From positions 6,366,476-6,430,475 of the forward strand of contig CAJINV010000002.1 in the NCBI GenBank assembly GCA_905178155.1: DNA of 64,000 nt, given 5' to 3'. Shown here piece by piece: positions 1 to 11,452 of this stretch (positions are counted from its first letter, which is position 1; each line of letters starts with the position of its first letter). Position numbers and translations under genes: made by a program. The notes beneath the pieces were generated by a model, which saw nothing but the letters and a program-made list of their open reading frames with translations, had not been told where the DNA came from and ran no database searches. The stretch is from Amoebophrya sp. A120 (taxonomy: Eukaryota > Sar > Dinophyceae > Syndiniales > Amoebophryaceae).

Positions 1-201
1 GCCACTGGAAAGGAAAAAAAAATGAATCTATCGGGTGCATGGCCAGGATCCCCTCGTGCTGTCCTCCGACGACTTGCAGGGTGTTCTTTTCCGGCTCTGG
101 TTTTGTACAAAGCGTCAAAGCTTTTTAAAATCTTTTCGACAAATTATTCAGTAAGTAGACTCTTGGCTCTGGGAACTACAAGGTATTTTTCCGCAGGATA
201 A

Positions 202-531
202 GCCTTTCGTTGGAGCCAGTTTGACGACGGGGGCGGCAAGATGGAGGTCGGGACCCAAAGCCACGACATGCCGGCCAACTTTCGCGGGGTCAATGTCCGC
301 GACATCGGCCGGGACCGCGGGTGGCGCATTCACTCCAGTCAGTGGACGGGGTGGACTCCGAAAGCCGGCAACCGCATGGATCACGACGCGCTGGCCAGGC
401 CCTCGGTTTATCGCATTCGCGGCTTCCGAGGGAGCTGGACCTGGATCGCCGGCACGAAACCCCCCAAGTGCGACGCCAACGGCAAGGTGCCGCAGCCGGG
501 CGGTGGGGCGGGTAGAAAAGTTGTGGTGTGA
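202..531 (+). CDS. 3' part of an unrecognised gene (partial)
   Basis: Open frame reading AFRWSQFDDGGGKMEVG at its start and ending in a TGA at 529-531, about 109 residues. The in-frame TAA just upstream (199-201) and the preceding text ending GGATA suggest that this is a last exon entered from an introner or intron, not a complete gene. A plausible earlier exon reads RVHGQDPLVLSSDDLQ at about 32-79. The protein is rich in Gly, Arg and Trp and I recognise no domain. The gene begins outside the window or in exons I cannot join with confidence. Confidence 0.4.
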   Translation, partial: AFRWSQFDDGGGKMEVGTQSHDMPANFRGVNVRDIGRDRGWRIHSSQWTGWTPKAGNRMDHDALARPSVYRIRGFRGSWTWIAGTKPPKCDANGKVPQPGGGAGRKVVV

Positions 532-1502
532 GTTGTAGCAACAAACTGCGTCATTTTGGACAAGCTTTCTACTAGCATTTGTTCATGAATAGAAATGAAT
601 GTAGTACTGGTCGTGTTTCTGCTAGGAAAAGAAGGCCGTTCACAGTAGAAGAAAGATATTCAATCTTCTTGTAACGAAATAGAACACCGATCCAAGAATT
701 CCGAGCTTCCGTACTGTCAATCCATACAGGGGCCGCCAACGGCGCGACCTCCGGTGATGCGACCGGAGTGCAACTGGGTGGTGGTGCCAGTGTTAATGGC
801 GTAGCGAATTCCGCCACTGTTTTGGGTTACCACAGGGAACAGCAAAAGCCTCCGCACTTCAGCCAATGTCTTGCTCGTTGTGCTCGCTGACTCGGCAGCG
901 CCAGGAGCGAGGCGCCTGTTTTCATCATGTAGTTTGCACCAGAGTCTTTTTCAATATCTTTGCTGGTTTTCTTCTACCCTGCATGCTCAAGTGTAAGTGC
1001 CAAGAAGTGCTGTATTAAGTTGGCGATTGCATGTCGATTTATGTTCTTGGTGGCAGCAGTATTTTCAATGATAGAGCAGGGCAATGATTATCGGGCGTGC
1101 TGTATGCGTAGGCTTTTCACTCTGATACGAATGCAACTTCGGGACAAGGCGGCGTCGCGTCTCTACAAGCAGGTGCGGGACAACAGGCCATGCTGGGTGC
1201 GTCAAACGTTGTCTTATCATCTTGAAAACAGAAATAGCAACAGCTCTACCGGCGTCCGTGCATAGTGATGTGAGTAATTTGATTGGGTTATTGCAGGAAT
1301 CAAAATGTGATACTTGCGTCACCACGAAGAGGACGAGACACGGTCGTCACCGTCCTTCTAATTCACGAGACAAAAGCAAAAGCATGCTGCAAGACTAGGA
1401 AAGTATTCGTGCCCCCAACGATGCAGTCACGCAATAAAGGTAGTGCAGATTTCTACTTCACATTTTTCCAGATGATAAGAAAACGGCGCGCAGCCTTACG
1501 TG
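532..1502. other. No gene recognised
   Basis: Moderately AT-rich sequence with only short open frames in unrelated phases. Nothing with protein-like composition or recognisable repeats. The segment just before 1475 ends in a pyrimidine-rich TTTTTCCAG, which could be a 3' splice site for the gene at 1503. Confidence 0.4.
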
Positions 1503-1949
1503 ATGAACAACGGTCAATTTGCGGCCCGCCCCGCCGATGATCAATGCTGCGGTGGCAACCAAGGGCAAGCAGCGCTGCCGCCTTCCGTGGCCGCCGGTCA
1601 ACCTCTCGCTTCTTCCCTGGCCGGTCAACCTCTCGCTACATCGCAGCAAGCGGCGGTGGCTCAATCGCAGCCGGTCACTGGTACTGGTGGTCAAGGAGTC
1701 GCTGGTGTGCAGGGTGGACTCGCTGGTGCGCAAGGGGGACTCGCTGGTGTTCAAGCTGGACTCGCTGGTGGTCTGCAAGGACTCGCCGGTGCGCAAGGAA
1801 TGGGTGCGCAAGGACTCGCTGGTGCGCAAGGAATGGGTGCGCAAGGAGTGGCTGGCTCGCAAGGAATGGCTGCGCAAGGACTCGCTGGCGCTCAAGGAGT
1901 GGGTACGCAAGCGGGGCAACAAGGAGGCGCTGCACAGTTGGCAAGATAA
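1503..1949 (+). CDS. Small Gly/Ala/Gln repeat protein
   Basis: Reads from ATG 1503 to TAA 1947-1949, 148 residues. The first 25 residues (MNNGQFAARPADDQCCGG...) are unique; the rest is low-complexity repeats of the type GLAGAQGMGAQ, with Ala, Gly, Gln, Leu and Val making up almost everything. The repeats are mirrored in the DNA (see 1684-1935). No signal peptide or membrane segment is visible. A stop lies 15 codons upstream in the same frame, so either this ATG is the start or a splice acceptor lies between. Function unknown; such repeats are often structural or adhesive, but that is speculation. Confidence 0.45.
   Translation: MNNGQFAARPADDQCCGGNQGQAALPPSVAAGQPLASSLAGQPLATSQQAAVAQSQPVTGTGGQGVAGVQGGLAGAQGGLAGVQAGLAGGLQGLAGAQGMGAQGLAGAQGMGAQGVAGSQGMAAQGLAGAQGVGTQAGQQGGAAQLAR
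1684..1935 (+). repeat. Degenerate minisatellite within the repeat protein
   Basis: Tandem copies of a roughly 15-30 base unit around GGACTCGCTGGTGTGCAAGG with drift, for example GCGCAAGGAATGGGTGCGCA repeated near 1790-1850. All unit lengths keep the frame of the 1503-1949 gene. Other frames are also free of stops, which explains several spurious open frames on both strands here. Confidence 0.7.
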
Positions 1950-3047
1950 ACCAACGTGATCCGTGGAGCGGGCAGGTTTGGGATGATCTCGTATGCGGGT
2001 TTTCTGTCACAACTTCTGGAATTGTGATGCTCTTGTCCTCATGCTGATCACAGACACACATCAATCATGGTTCCATTGTTTTGCTACGCGCATTTTTGGG
2101 CGCTTACATCTTTATTTGCGGTTTTTTTTAAACATTTGTTTCGCAAGACTAGTTTATCGAGTTAATTTGATTCCGTTGTACAATTTCTACTGCTGCATTT
2201 TTGCCCATGGTTCGCTCTCCCTATTAGTACAGTAACAATTTTTTTTTAAAATTTGCACTGCAAACTTCTGCGCAGAAGCTACCACGATTACCCCGCAAGC
2301 ATTCGGTAGTCCTGCACGTTCCTGCTTTTTCTTCCCCTTATGAAGAAGTTCTATTTATCGGCTCTAAATGGCAGGCGTCAACAGTACATACTTACACCCA
2401 TTTTTTGCAGAGCAAGACAATTTTAAAATCCCCTTTCGTTGATAAAGATTCCACGGAGCAGCCTACTTTCGCAACTCGGATTCGAGGTCGTGTTCCTGGT
2501 CGTGTTTTCGTCGGAATTGAGGTCGGTGCTGCAACGTGCAAAAGGATCATACATCATGAAGTTCTTTCTCTATCGTGCCGCACTAACAGTTCTGCAGCCA
2601 ATAATTCAGAAAGGTACAGACACTCAACTTCTTCATCTTTTCGGTTGATCAATAAGACCTCTATTACAGATCTGGATAATCTTAAACAGTTCCCTGCTGC
2701 TCAAGTCGATTTGTGCTTTACGGTTGCGGGCTGCTTCCTACTCTGAAGCCTGTGCCCAAGAACCCATCCGCATCGGTTTGGATCATTTGCTGGCACTTCC
2801 TCTGTATATAATTCCTCCCTGTACGTTGTGAAGCTGAGGGTTGGAGATCCTGTGTCGGCCTCGCAATGTCAACAGAAGTAATTTGCTATGGCTGGGCGAG
2901 GGATTTTGTCACGATCTTGACCACTTCTGCTGCTTGAGAATATTTACTGATTCGTGTCGTGTTTTCTGCTTGAGCAGAACAACCTGCCTCTATTGGAAGA
3001 TGCGCATGATACATTTCGATTGGTTGCAAAACTAAATACCTCCAAAA
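1950..3047. other. No gene recognised
   Basis: AT-rich, with several T runs. Short open frames such as the one at 2405-2746 have no coherent composition and are probably chance. Presumably the 3' flank of one gene and the 5' flank of the next. Confidence 0.4.
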
Positions 3048-5650
3048 ATGGCTTCCTGGATCCGGCATCTTTTCAAGGGAAAACCGGCGCACATCAAGCA
3101 TGCAGCTGCAAGAACGACCTCGTCCGGTAATTATACCAATACTCAGAATTTCAATTTGCCGCGGTCCTATGCTCCGCTGATACGGTCGGCCGACCTGCCC
3201 GCTTTCATCGAGGCGCTCTCTAGGCGGCACCCCGACAAGACGGAAATCAGCAAGAGGCTGAAGATGATTGCCAACAACCGGGAGCTGAAGCTGAACGACC
3301 CGGGGTTTCCACTGTTCGAAGTGCGACACTTTTTTTATGACAGTGCACAACTCCTTCTCCCCCTCATTTGTATAGCATGAACGGCAATACAAGCATTAGG
3401 AGGAAGAGTGCCGGTTTTGCATGACAAATTTCCAGTGGAGCGTAGTGCTATTTGGGCCACCAGAACTTGTCATGCAAATAGTGCCAAGAGGCACAGCCTG
3501 GATTTGGATTTTTACATGACAAATGAGGGGAAGGGGGAGTTGTGTACTCTCACACTTTCCAGGCGGAAAAGGCGACGTTGGTCCTGAACCAGTTCGACGA
3601 TCTATTGTCGCCGCCGCACGGCGGCGCGTATTGGCTGGATAAGGAGGTTCGGAGATTATGCCTAGAGAGAAAACAACATGAAGTACAAGAGAACACAGAA
3701 CAACTCGACATTCCAGATCTGAGGTTTGACCTCCACGACAGCAGCTGGCCTCTGAACAAGGCCAGACATGAAATAAAAAACGATTTTTCACCGGTTCATT
3801 GCAACCTGTACTTCTCTCCAGTGGGGCAAGACCACCCTGCCTTCCGGTTCCACTACGACCCGTGGGACCTGGTAATCCTACAGCAAGAGGGCGAAAAGAC
3901 GTGGGAAATTGGAATGAACGGGTTGTATGACCCCAGCAGAATATTTGTATCACCTCCGTCGCATCAGGGGCGGCACAAGGGCAACGGAAACACGACCTCG
4001 GATCAGGAGAAAACCAGTCGAGAAATTCCCGATGGGCACCCTTGCTTGGAAAAAGTGACAAAAATCACCCTGCGTCCCGGGGACCTCCTGTACCTCCCGA
4101 ACGCAACGCCACACCGAGCGGTCTGTGAAGGTGGAGGTGGAGAACAAAGTACTAGTAAAAGAACGGCAAGCACAGCCGCAGTCGGCTCGCTGCACCTCAC
4201 GTTTGGCATCGAGAACAGCACGCGGTCGGTTGCCTACCTGATCCAGCAACTCGCGGTGTGTGATATTTTCGCAAAGCACGAAGAAAGTGCAATGCAAGCG
4301 GAGACGGAGTTTGATCTGCGGAACGTAGATCTCGTTGACGGAAATAGATCTTCTGCTGCTGGAACTAATTCCATTCCGAGCCTCTATACGGCTGTTTCCT
4401 CTCAGAGCTTCCTGAAAGCACTCGCCCATTTGAGAGCTGCGGTGGGAGATAATGATGGGAAGGAAAGCAAAATCAGCCTGAGCCACACCTTTGTTCGCGA
4501 CCTGCCGAAGCCGGCTTTTGTTGGCGACAGGGTCGGCGGGTTTCATGCTCCCGCAGAGAGCAATGATGATAGAAAAAGCGAGCGGAGTATAGTCGGAGGC
4601 GGTATTTCGAACGAAAGTGGTGGACTCGATTTTGATGCTGTCCTCTCGGACGGAACCATTGCATTTGCGCAGCTCAGATCTCTGATACTGGCGCAGCGGC
4701 AAGAGCTGCTTGTGGCAACTGCCAGTGGCAGCGGAGAGCAGGAGGAAGAATCTTCACAGAGCTCAATTTCAACAACTGAATCTACTTCTAAAAGCCCTGC
4801 CAACTACAGTTCTCCCCCTGTTTCGCCGCTCCGGCTGCTGGCCGAACAGGTGAAGTTTATTCAGAAAGATAGTAGTATTTCCACCTCACGGAAATTGACG
4901 GGATTGACGACCACACGGAAAAAACTGGAGGCCGGGATTGTAGTGGAACATCAAATGAAAATGAATGGAAATCACGACACGATTTCCGAAACAGCTCAGT
5001 CTCAACTACAGCAAGTCCTACAGCACGCATTGAACACACTGGACAACCCCCAGCAGCTCTCCAAGTCGCTGGGCGCGTTGGCGTACGTCGAGGCGAATAC
5101 CTTTCCGGGTCATTTTGCGGAAGCACATTTTAAGGAGGTAGACGAGATGTTATATGATTTTCGTGAAGAAACCACTGCTACTACTTCCACCGAAGAACAG
5201 ACAAGCAGCTTCTTCGATTTTTCCTTTCTCAGCGACCCGGACCCGGTGTTTAGCTCGAACACGGAGCACGCGAACGTCTTCCTCCTGACCGACCAGGCGA
5301 CGCAATCCCGGGGCGAAACTGTGGGCTTCCTCTTTGTGCGCGGACAGCGGATTCCGGTGCCGAACGCCGAAAAGCTGATCCCTGGGTTGAAGTGGTGCTT
5401 GGGTAGTTCTTCTTGTGGTGTTGCGGAAGAAGTAAAAGTAGAAGTAGATCATGCTATTGATAGTCCCGCAGCGGTGAATGGTGGTAAAAGAACGAGAAGC
5501 AGTGACATTTTTTCATCACGTTATTTTCGTGCGTCAGAAGCGCAAGAGAAGGGCTTCCTGGACAGTGTCGGATTCGCGCTGTCGCTCGGCCTGCTCAAGC
5601 ACGTGAGAGAAAAAAATGCAGAACAGCGCTCGAGGCGCAGGTATTTTTAG
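3048..5650 (+). CDS. JmjC/cupin-type Fe(II)/2-oxoglutarate oxygenase (ROX/NO66-like)
   Basis: Two exons, 3048-3335 and 3560-5650, joined in frame by removing the introner at 3336-3554 plus 5 bases; 792 residues. The start ATG sits in CCAAAAATGG. The catalytic cupin is visible: FHYDPWD gives the H-x-D pair (about residues 194/196), followed by a QQEGEKTWEI strand, LRPGDLLYLPNATPHRA with the distal His (about 281), and GSLHLTFGIEN. In the family these bind Fe(II); ribosomal oxygenases of the NO66/MINA53 type hydroxylate ribosomal proteins. The C-terminal half (from about residue 400) is Ser/Thr-rich with charged stretches and no domain I recognise. The fold call is firm; substrate and precise subfamily are inferred. 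Confidence 0.8.
3336..3554. mobile_element. Introner, family F
   Basis: Starts TATGACAGTGCACAACTCC and ends with the inverted partner GGAGTTGTGTACTCTCACA. Flanks are TTTTT and CTTTC, a decayed 5-bp repeat. Removing element plus 5 bp joins VRHFF to QAEKAT in frame. Confidence 0.8.
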
Positions 5651-6367
5651 CAGAAGCGGTGTAGTAAAAGCTCGCCTCGTGCTGCAGTCTCGATGATGCA
5701 ACAGCAGCTACGCAAAAAAATTTTCGTGGCGCCAAAAGCCGCGTGAGTTTCGTTGTTATCTCGCCTGTGTCGAGCTCTGACATATGTCGCTGTTCGTCGT
5801 ATAAATTCAAATCCTTTTGTTCTTCACAAATAAACTTAGTCCACCGCAGGAGACACGATTTTGACAAGATTTATTGAACAACCGTTTCCTATCTCTCGGA
5901 CGCAAGAAAAGAGTGGACAGCAGGAGAGCAGAGGTTTTTGAGCCGAGGATTCTTCCTTGGCTGCTGCGGTATTTGAGAAAGTTGTTGTCCTTTTTATTTC
6001 TAGGAGGGGTCGAGCAAGAACAGCAAAGCCTTTCGATCTCGGACAGGTCCTCAGGATTTGATATTGGTGGATACAACGCGAACGCTATGTGTAGCGTTTA
6101 CCAATGTTTCAGTATTAACACCGCCACTACAAAAGGTGAATCCCTCTACTTCTTTGTGCCACGGTTTAGTATGGATGTACCTGCCCCAGTCCCAGCGGAG
6201 GGCCAAGAATTTTTTTGCAAAGCTTGATTAGTGGTTTAGACAGTGAGCTGTGGAGGTCGTATCTATGGTTCTGCAACTACATTTGCGTCCATCGGAGGCA
6301 GTACCAACTGCGGCATACCAGCAATCCTGGTAGAACTAAGAACGGATGACCCTCGGAACCTCAATGC
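5651..6367. other. No gene recognised
   Basis: Spacer between the oxygenase gene and the DHHC gene. Short open frames only; no repeats shared with the introner families seen. Confidence 0.4.
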
Positions 6368-9300
6368 ATGTCCCACCCCGAGTCTCCAGAGTTCGATCCT
6401 TTTGAGGATCGCAGGGAGAAGATATTACAAGCGGAGGATCTTCCGAGGACCGCAAGTCGGGATGTTGGAACAACAGCTAGTTCTTTCGGACCGGCAGGGA
6501 TAAGTGCCAGCGGGGACGACCACGGCCGCGACAAGGAAGCAGCTTTCAACAGCTTCTACTATCACGGCCAGCTGCGACGTGGAGGCGCGCCGGCGGACTT
6601 GTTTTCTACTTTCGGCTCAACACCAACATCTGGCTCGGCGTCGACACACGTACCCTCTTCTAGTTCTGCCGCGTCGTCCTCTTCCTGTTCTGCCGCGTCT
6701 TCGTCGACCGAAGACCACAACAGCAGCTTCGACAGAACAAGTTCTTACCACGTCGACTCCAGCAATCCAAACTACACGCTTCAGAAAAGTAATGTGCTAT
6801 CTTCATCTTCGACTTCGTCGCAGCATTATCCGAATTCCCGGGCGGCGTTTCGCGTTGTCGACGTGCAGCCGGTAGTGGAAGTGGAGCAGAAGTATCAATC
6901 GCCGATCAAAAAACTCATCGTCACACCCTCGAAAGAACAATCTTCTTCGGCGGGAAGTAGCAGCAGCTTCCACGATTTTTTCCGAAATAATTCTTCAGCG
7001 GCCGTTCCCTTCGATTTCGAAACTGTGCTGGGAGGACCAAGCGAAAGCCGCGAACGAACTGCACTTAGTCCAGCACAGTCACAGTTTCAACCTGGTGCCT
7101 CGTCCCCGGCTCTAACGATCTTCGGAACGTTGCCTAGTTCTAGTACGAGTTCTCACGTGTGTGAAGGTCGTGGACCAGACAGAACAAAAGCCGAGACCAG
7201 TTCCAGAGATCTTCAAACTCAGCAGATCAACACAAGCACGAACCCCCGCCAGGAAAGTTTCTCTACTAGTCCATCCGCAGACCACCCGTCTGCTGTTGTA
7301 AACCAGCTACGGCAGAGCGGCGCGCAGACATTTGGCAGTAGTTTTACCGGTGACGATTTGGACTTTCTGGCTTCAAGTGACGTTGCTCTACCCCCTCCAG
7401 CCGACAACACAAATAGCAGCGGCAGTTCGGTCGGGCGGGACTTTTCATTTGAAAGTAGGAGAAGACCGGTAGTAGAACAAAGTGAAACGCAAGCTACAGT
7501 AAAAAGAAGTCCGAAACTTCAAGGCCACGACGACGACGCGGATCCGCCGGTGTACAATATCTCCCGAGAGATCGTGTTTTACACGCTTCGGTCGATCCAG
7601 GATAAACTTAAGAGTAAGAGCAGCGACAGCAATATCAAATGTAAAAATGTCTGGGTCTGGAAGATTGCCAGGTTTGTCATGCACATTTTGCATGACTCCT
7701 GATATCTGTGATGCATGCCCTCGCATCACAGATTTTGTGAGGGCTTCCTGGTGCCTATACCGCATGACAAACGCTCTTTCCGTGTAGCACAACTTGGACT
7801 CTCTTTGCTGCGCATGCAATACAGATTTTTTTAGAATCCAAAATCAGCATGACAAGTTGCACTCTTCCAGACCCAGACACTTTTGCATTTGATAAGCAAG
7901 TCGACCCTACCCAACGAACCGCGGGAGCGGCCGGTGCCCTTCTCGCCAAAGTACGTGCCCAATAGCAAGGAGACTTCGCCCAACTTCTTTCGCTCGCGGA
8001 ACTACATCACCAACGGCGGCGTTTTTGGCTCCGTCGGTGCGGACGAGCGCACCTCACCGAACCAGCGCACGCAGTTTCTCTCCTCCAGCAGCAGCCCGAA
8101 GACGAGAAACAAGGACGTGGAACTGCAAGAGGTGACGTCGTCCCCCGAAGGAGCAGACCGGTCCTCGAAAAACACAAAGGCCTGGTCCCAAAAAAAAATG
8201 TCCCGTGGCGGCGGAGGTGGAAGTAACCTGGGCAGCAGCTACAGTGCGGTAGCAACGACCGTCACTGGAGGCGGAAGTTGTGGTCAACTGCAACACGGTG
8301 GGGGGACGACCGCAACGACACCGCAGACAGGCGACCTTGCGCTGCAGCCCGGGCAACAGCATTCGGGGATGATGTTGAATCCGCGGAAGAGCCTCCACTA
8401 CTACTGCTGGAAGTGCTGCACCGGGGTGGTGGCGTGCTTCGATTTCGTATTGAGAGGAAAAATCCCCCCTCTCCATATCGAAAAGGTATGTTTCCGAAAA
8501 TTTGTCTTGCTGATTTGAGACCACAGACCACGTCTCTCTTGCAAGAAGACAACTCCACAGGCTCTGCCGCATTATGCAGGCGGTTTGTGATGCTGTTGGG
8601 CCTACAGCGTGGACATTTCCCACGCTAAGCGCCTAGGTCAAAACCTCTCCACTCAGGCTTGGCAGGAGCCTGCTGGCCTCTACTGCAAGACAAACCCGAT
8701 TTGTATACGCAAATCCATAATCAGAAACTTCCTTTTTATATGGGGAGGGGGGACTTTTCTTTGTGATATTTCGTCCTCCGGCTGCTCGGGCCCATTCTGG
8801 TGCTCCTTGCGTTTGTGCTCTACGGGTTTGTCACCTACGTCTACATGCGGTTCTGCGTGCCCGTAATGGACTTCAGTTTCAATGGCGCCGCCGGGGGTTT
8901 GGGGTCATCTTCCGCATCGAACGGCAATGTTGACGTTGGCCCACATGAGGAACTGCACTCAGAAGCAAATCGCTCGACCGCAGCCGCGCAAAGCCCTACA
9001 CTGCACTACCCAAGTAGAACTTGCTCCCCTGCCCCTGCGGCCGCCCCAGAAGAACAGATACTGTTTGTACGTAGAAGTACAGATGAAGACACAAGTTCTG
9101 TTTAGTTCCGTCGACAGTGACGTGCTTTTGCAGAGGCGTCGCGGATGAAAACCCGGATTTTTTGCATATGCCATGGGAACAAAGCGCCGGAACAAGGCGG
9201 CATGGATTCTTGTAAAGGAGAACAAATGCATTTATTCATGCATCTACGCAGGACAAGCTCAGACCCGTACTGCGTAAAGATAAATTCTAGAAATTGTTAT

Positions 9301-11452
9301 TCGGGGTGGTCGCAAGGGTTATTTTCAACCGGATACGCCTTATTTGGACGTTTTTTGCGGGTTTTTCCTACTGTGGAATATCTGCTACAACCACTGGACT
9401 GCCATGCGAACAAGCCCGGGCTACCCGCCGAAGTACAGTTGTTGGACAAAGAATGTGTTTTGATACGTTGACAACGTTGCGAATCTCCCGTTCGCGAAAA
9501 CGCGTAGTTTTGTGACATCAAGTTTGCTTTGGTCGTTTATCGGATGTTTTTTTGTTTTCCTACTTTTGTAATTTGTGCTCATTCAATGTCCATGCGTGCC
9601 AAAAAATGGAAATTCCAGGTACGATGTAAACAACGACGAGCTTTTTGAGATGCTTGGCAACAGCGCGCACATAGACGTGCCCCAGGACCTGGAGTCCGGG
9701 CAGGTATGAAAGTGCACAACTCCCCGCTCCGCCGCCTCACGTCAAGGGCATGAAGAGCAATAAGACAGCCACCAGCGAGCCAGCCCGTGCATGACAACAA
9801 GCGCATGCGCCTCCAGCACTGTTCGAGCTTCCGGAGGTTGTCATGCAAACAGTGCCAGAAGGCAGCAACTGGATTCGCGATTTGCATGACGAAGCAGGAT
9901 GCGGGAGGGGAATGAGTTGCGCCCTCGGATAGCAGCCGAAGGTGTGCCACAAGTGTGACAGGATAAAACCCGCCCGGGCTCACCACTGTTCGGTCTGTCG
10001 GCAGTGTGTGTTGAAAATATCAAAAGCAAAAATCCCCCCTCCCCATATCAAAACGAAGTTTCTGATGCTGGACTTGCGTTCACAAATCAGATTTGTGTTG
10101 CTGGAGAGGACTGCAGGCCGCTACCGAGCCTGGGGAGAGATGTGTTTGCCTAGACGCTTAGCATGAAAAACGTCCGCGCTGAAGGCCCAACAGGATGACA
10201 AACCGCCCGCATAATGCGCCGGAGCCTGTGGAGTTGCCCTGTTGCAACACAGATGCGATTTGTGGTCACAAATCAGCAACACAAATTTTCGAAAACGCAC
10301 CTTGTCAATATGGGGAGGGGGGATGTTTCATTTTGATAGAAAATGGACCATCACTGTCCCTGGATCAACAACTGTGTTGGTACGCTTTGGATCATTTTTC
10401 TCCTATTTTTTTTGCGAGTTGTAGTCTTTCTCCATCTGCACCAATCTGAAACAAGTATGTAGTGGGCAAAATCCGTTTTTTCGTAGTGATTTCAGCAGCT
10501 CGAAATCATGACGTCGAAGCTGTCTCTTGTTGTTCAAACATTTGTTGAACATGATGCGCAGGAGGGGGTACTGCTGCGAAAAGAACTTAGCTCCGAAAGA
10601 ACGGAATCCATTTCATCATCATGATCGTCCACCAGGTTTTGGGAATTATCAGTACTTTGTGCTGTTTCTCTTTTGGCTCTACGTCGGCGTGGTGTTTGTT
10701 CTGATCACCTGCTACGCTCAGTTTCTGGAGATTTTCTACCACCCCTCGCGGTCACGGCACCGCGATTTCAACCACCGCGAGTACGTGGGCTTCATGTACT
10801 ATCCAAGAAAAAAAGTGTGTAAGTGTAACTTTTGTCGAGGAACAGCATCACAGATTTGTTTTGCATGACAGAGAAAACCTGCCATGCGTAGCTAGTACGC
10901 GAAAACACGTTGGAAAATTGACAGGCGTAACTGCATTGCAATATCTGCAAGACAAAGTTACACTTACACAGTTTTTTCCTTGCATATGTACATTCTCTGC
11001 GCCTCCATCTGCCTCGCCCTGTCGTTGCTCGGAGGCTTTCACCTGTACCTCCTCCTGACCAACCAAACCACGATTGAGTTCCAGCTGAACTGGATCGAAA
11101 AGCACGAGGCCAAGAAGCGCAATATGCACTGCAAATATCATGTCGCGGTCTGGAAACTTGGGATGCTGGGGGTAGACGGACGAGGGCAACGCCGCTACTA
11201 GTAGCCCAGCATAGCAAGTTCGTGAGCTGGGAGGTTTTAGCTGTGGTCTTTTTTGCATGACTTACTGCCGGTCTGCACGAGGGTAGCGTGCATCTCAGCA
11301 AGCTTGGGAGTGAGTCATGCTCGCCGGGCGTGACAAGTTCTGCTCCTGCATGCTTCCAGACCGTGACATCTTTGCAATGAATACGCGACGAGCCGTGGCG
11401 AAACGTGTACGACCTCGGACCCGCGCTGAACTACAAGCAAGTGCTATCGTAG
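6368..11452 (+). CDS. DHHC-type protein S-acyltransferase
   Basis: Exons by phase: 6368-7632, 7900-8447, 8774 to about 9100, about 9311-9432, 9619-9704, 9937-10017, 10344-10379, 10636-10799, 10992-11122, 11389-11452. The first 580 residues are Ser/Thr-rich and disordered. Then come membrane helix 1 (LLGPILVLLAFVLYGFVTYV), helix 2 (FCGFFLLWNICYN) followed by TSPGYPPK, and the Cys-rich domain VCHKCDRIKPARAHHCSVC. The catalytic [20 protein letters not shown] is assembled across a 36-base exon. Helices 3 and 4 (FVLFLFWLYVGVVFVLITC; ILCASICLALSLLGGF) follow, with the family TTIE motif and a YDLG...N..Q stretch. Reaction known for the family: palmitoyl transfer to Cys of proteins at membranes. Six introners and GT-AG introns at 9433-9618 and 10380-10635 interrupt it. 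The junction near 9100 and the C-terminus are uncertain; the frame stops at 11450-11452, but more exons could follow. Confidence 0.85.
7633..7894 (-). mobile_element. Introner, family A (reverse orientation)
   Basis: Starts TATCAAATGTAAAAATGTCT and ends in the inverted partner ACTTTTGCATTTGATA, with the CTGGGTCTGGAAG / CTTCCAGACCCAG core. Perfect 5-bp repeat AGCAA. The interior is the reverse complement of the copies at 40680 and 45723. Confidence 0.9.
8448..8768 (-). mobile_element. Introner, family C (reverse orientation)
   Basis: Ends carry AAAAATCCCCCCTCTCCATA and its inverted partner TATGGGGAGGGGGGAC. Perfect 5-bp repeat TTTCG. Removal joins CFDF to VLRLLGP in frame. Interior is inverted relative to the copies at 10018 and 42717. 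Confidence 0.9.
9705..9931. mobile_element. Introner, family F
   Basis: Starts TATGAAAGTGCACAACTCCC and ends GAGTTGCGCCCTCGGATA. Flanks GCAGG/GCAGC. Removal joins ESGQ to AKVCHKC, the start of the DHHC zinc domain. Confidence 0.85.
10018..10338 (+). mobile_element. Introner, family C
   Basis: Starts TATCAAAAGCAAAAATCCCC and ends GGGGATGTTTCATTTTGATA. Perfect 5-bp repeat GAAAA. Removal puts VLK directly before MDHHC, restoring the catalytic motif. Confidence 0.92.
10800..10986. mobile_element. Introner, family G
   Basis: Starts TATCCAAGAAAAAAAGTGTG and ends with ACTTACACAG...TTGCATA. Perfect 5-bp repeat TGTAC. Removal joins YVGFMY to ILCASICLA inside a membrane region. Confidence 0.9.
11123..11383. 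mobile_element. Introner, family A (diverged)
   Basis: Starts TATGCACTGCAAATATCATG with GGTCTGGAA, and ends CTTCCAGACC...TTTGCAATGAATA. Flanks CGCAA/CGCGA. Removal joins EAKKR to NEPWRNVYDLG. Confidence 0.85.

Noticed and set aside
2405-2746. 113-codon + strand frame
   Set aside because: No coherent composition, no start context, overlapping frames of similar length; likely chance.
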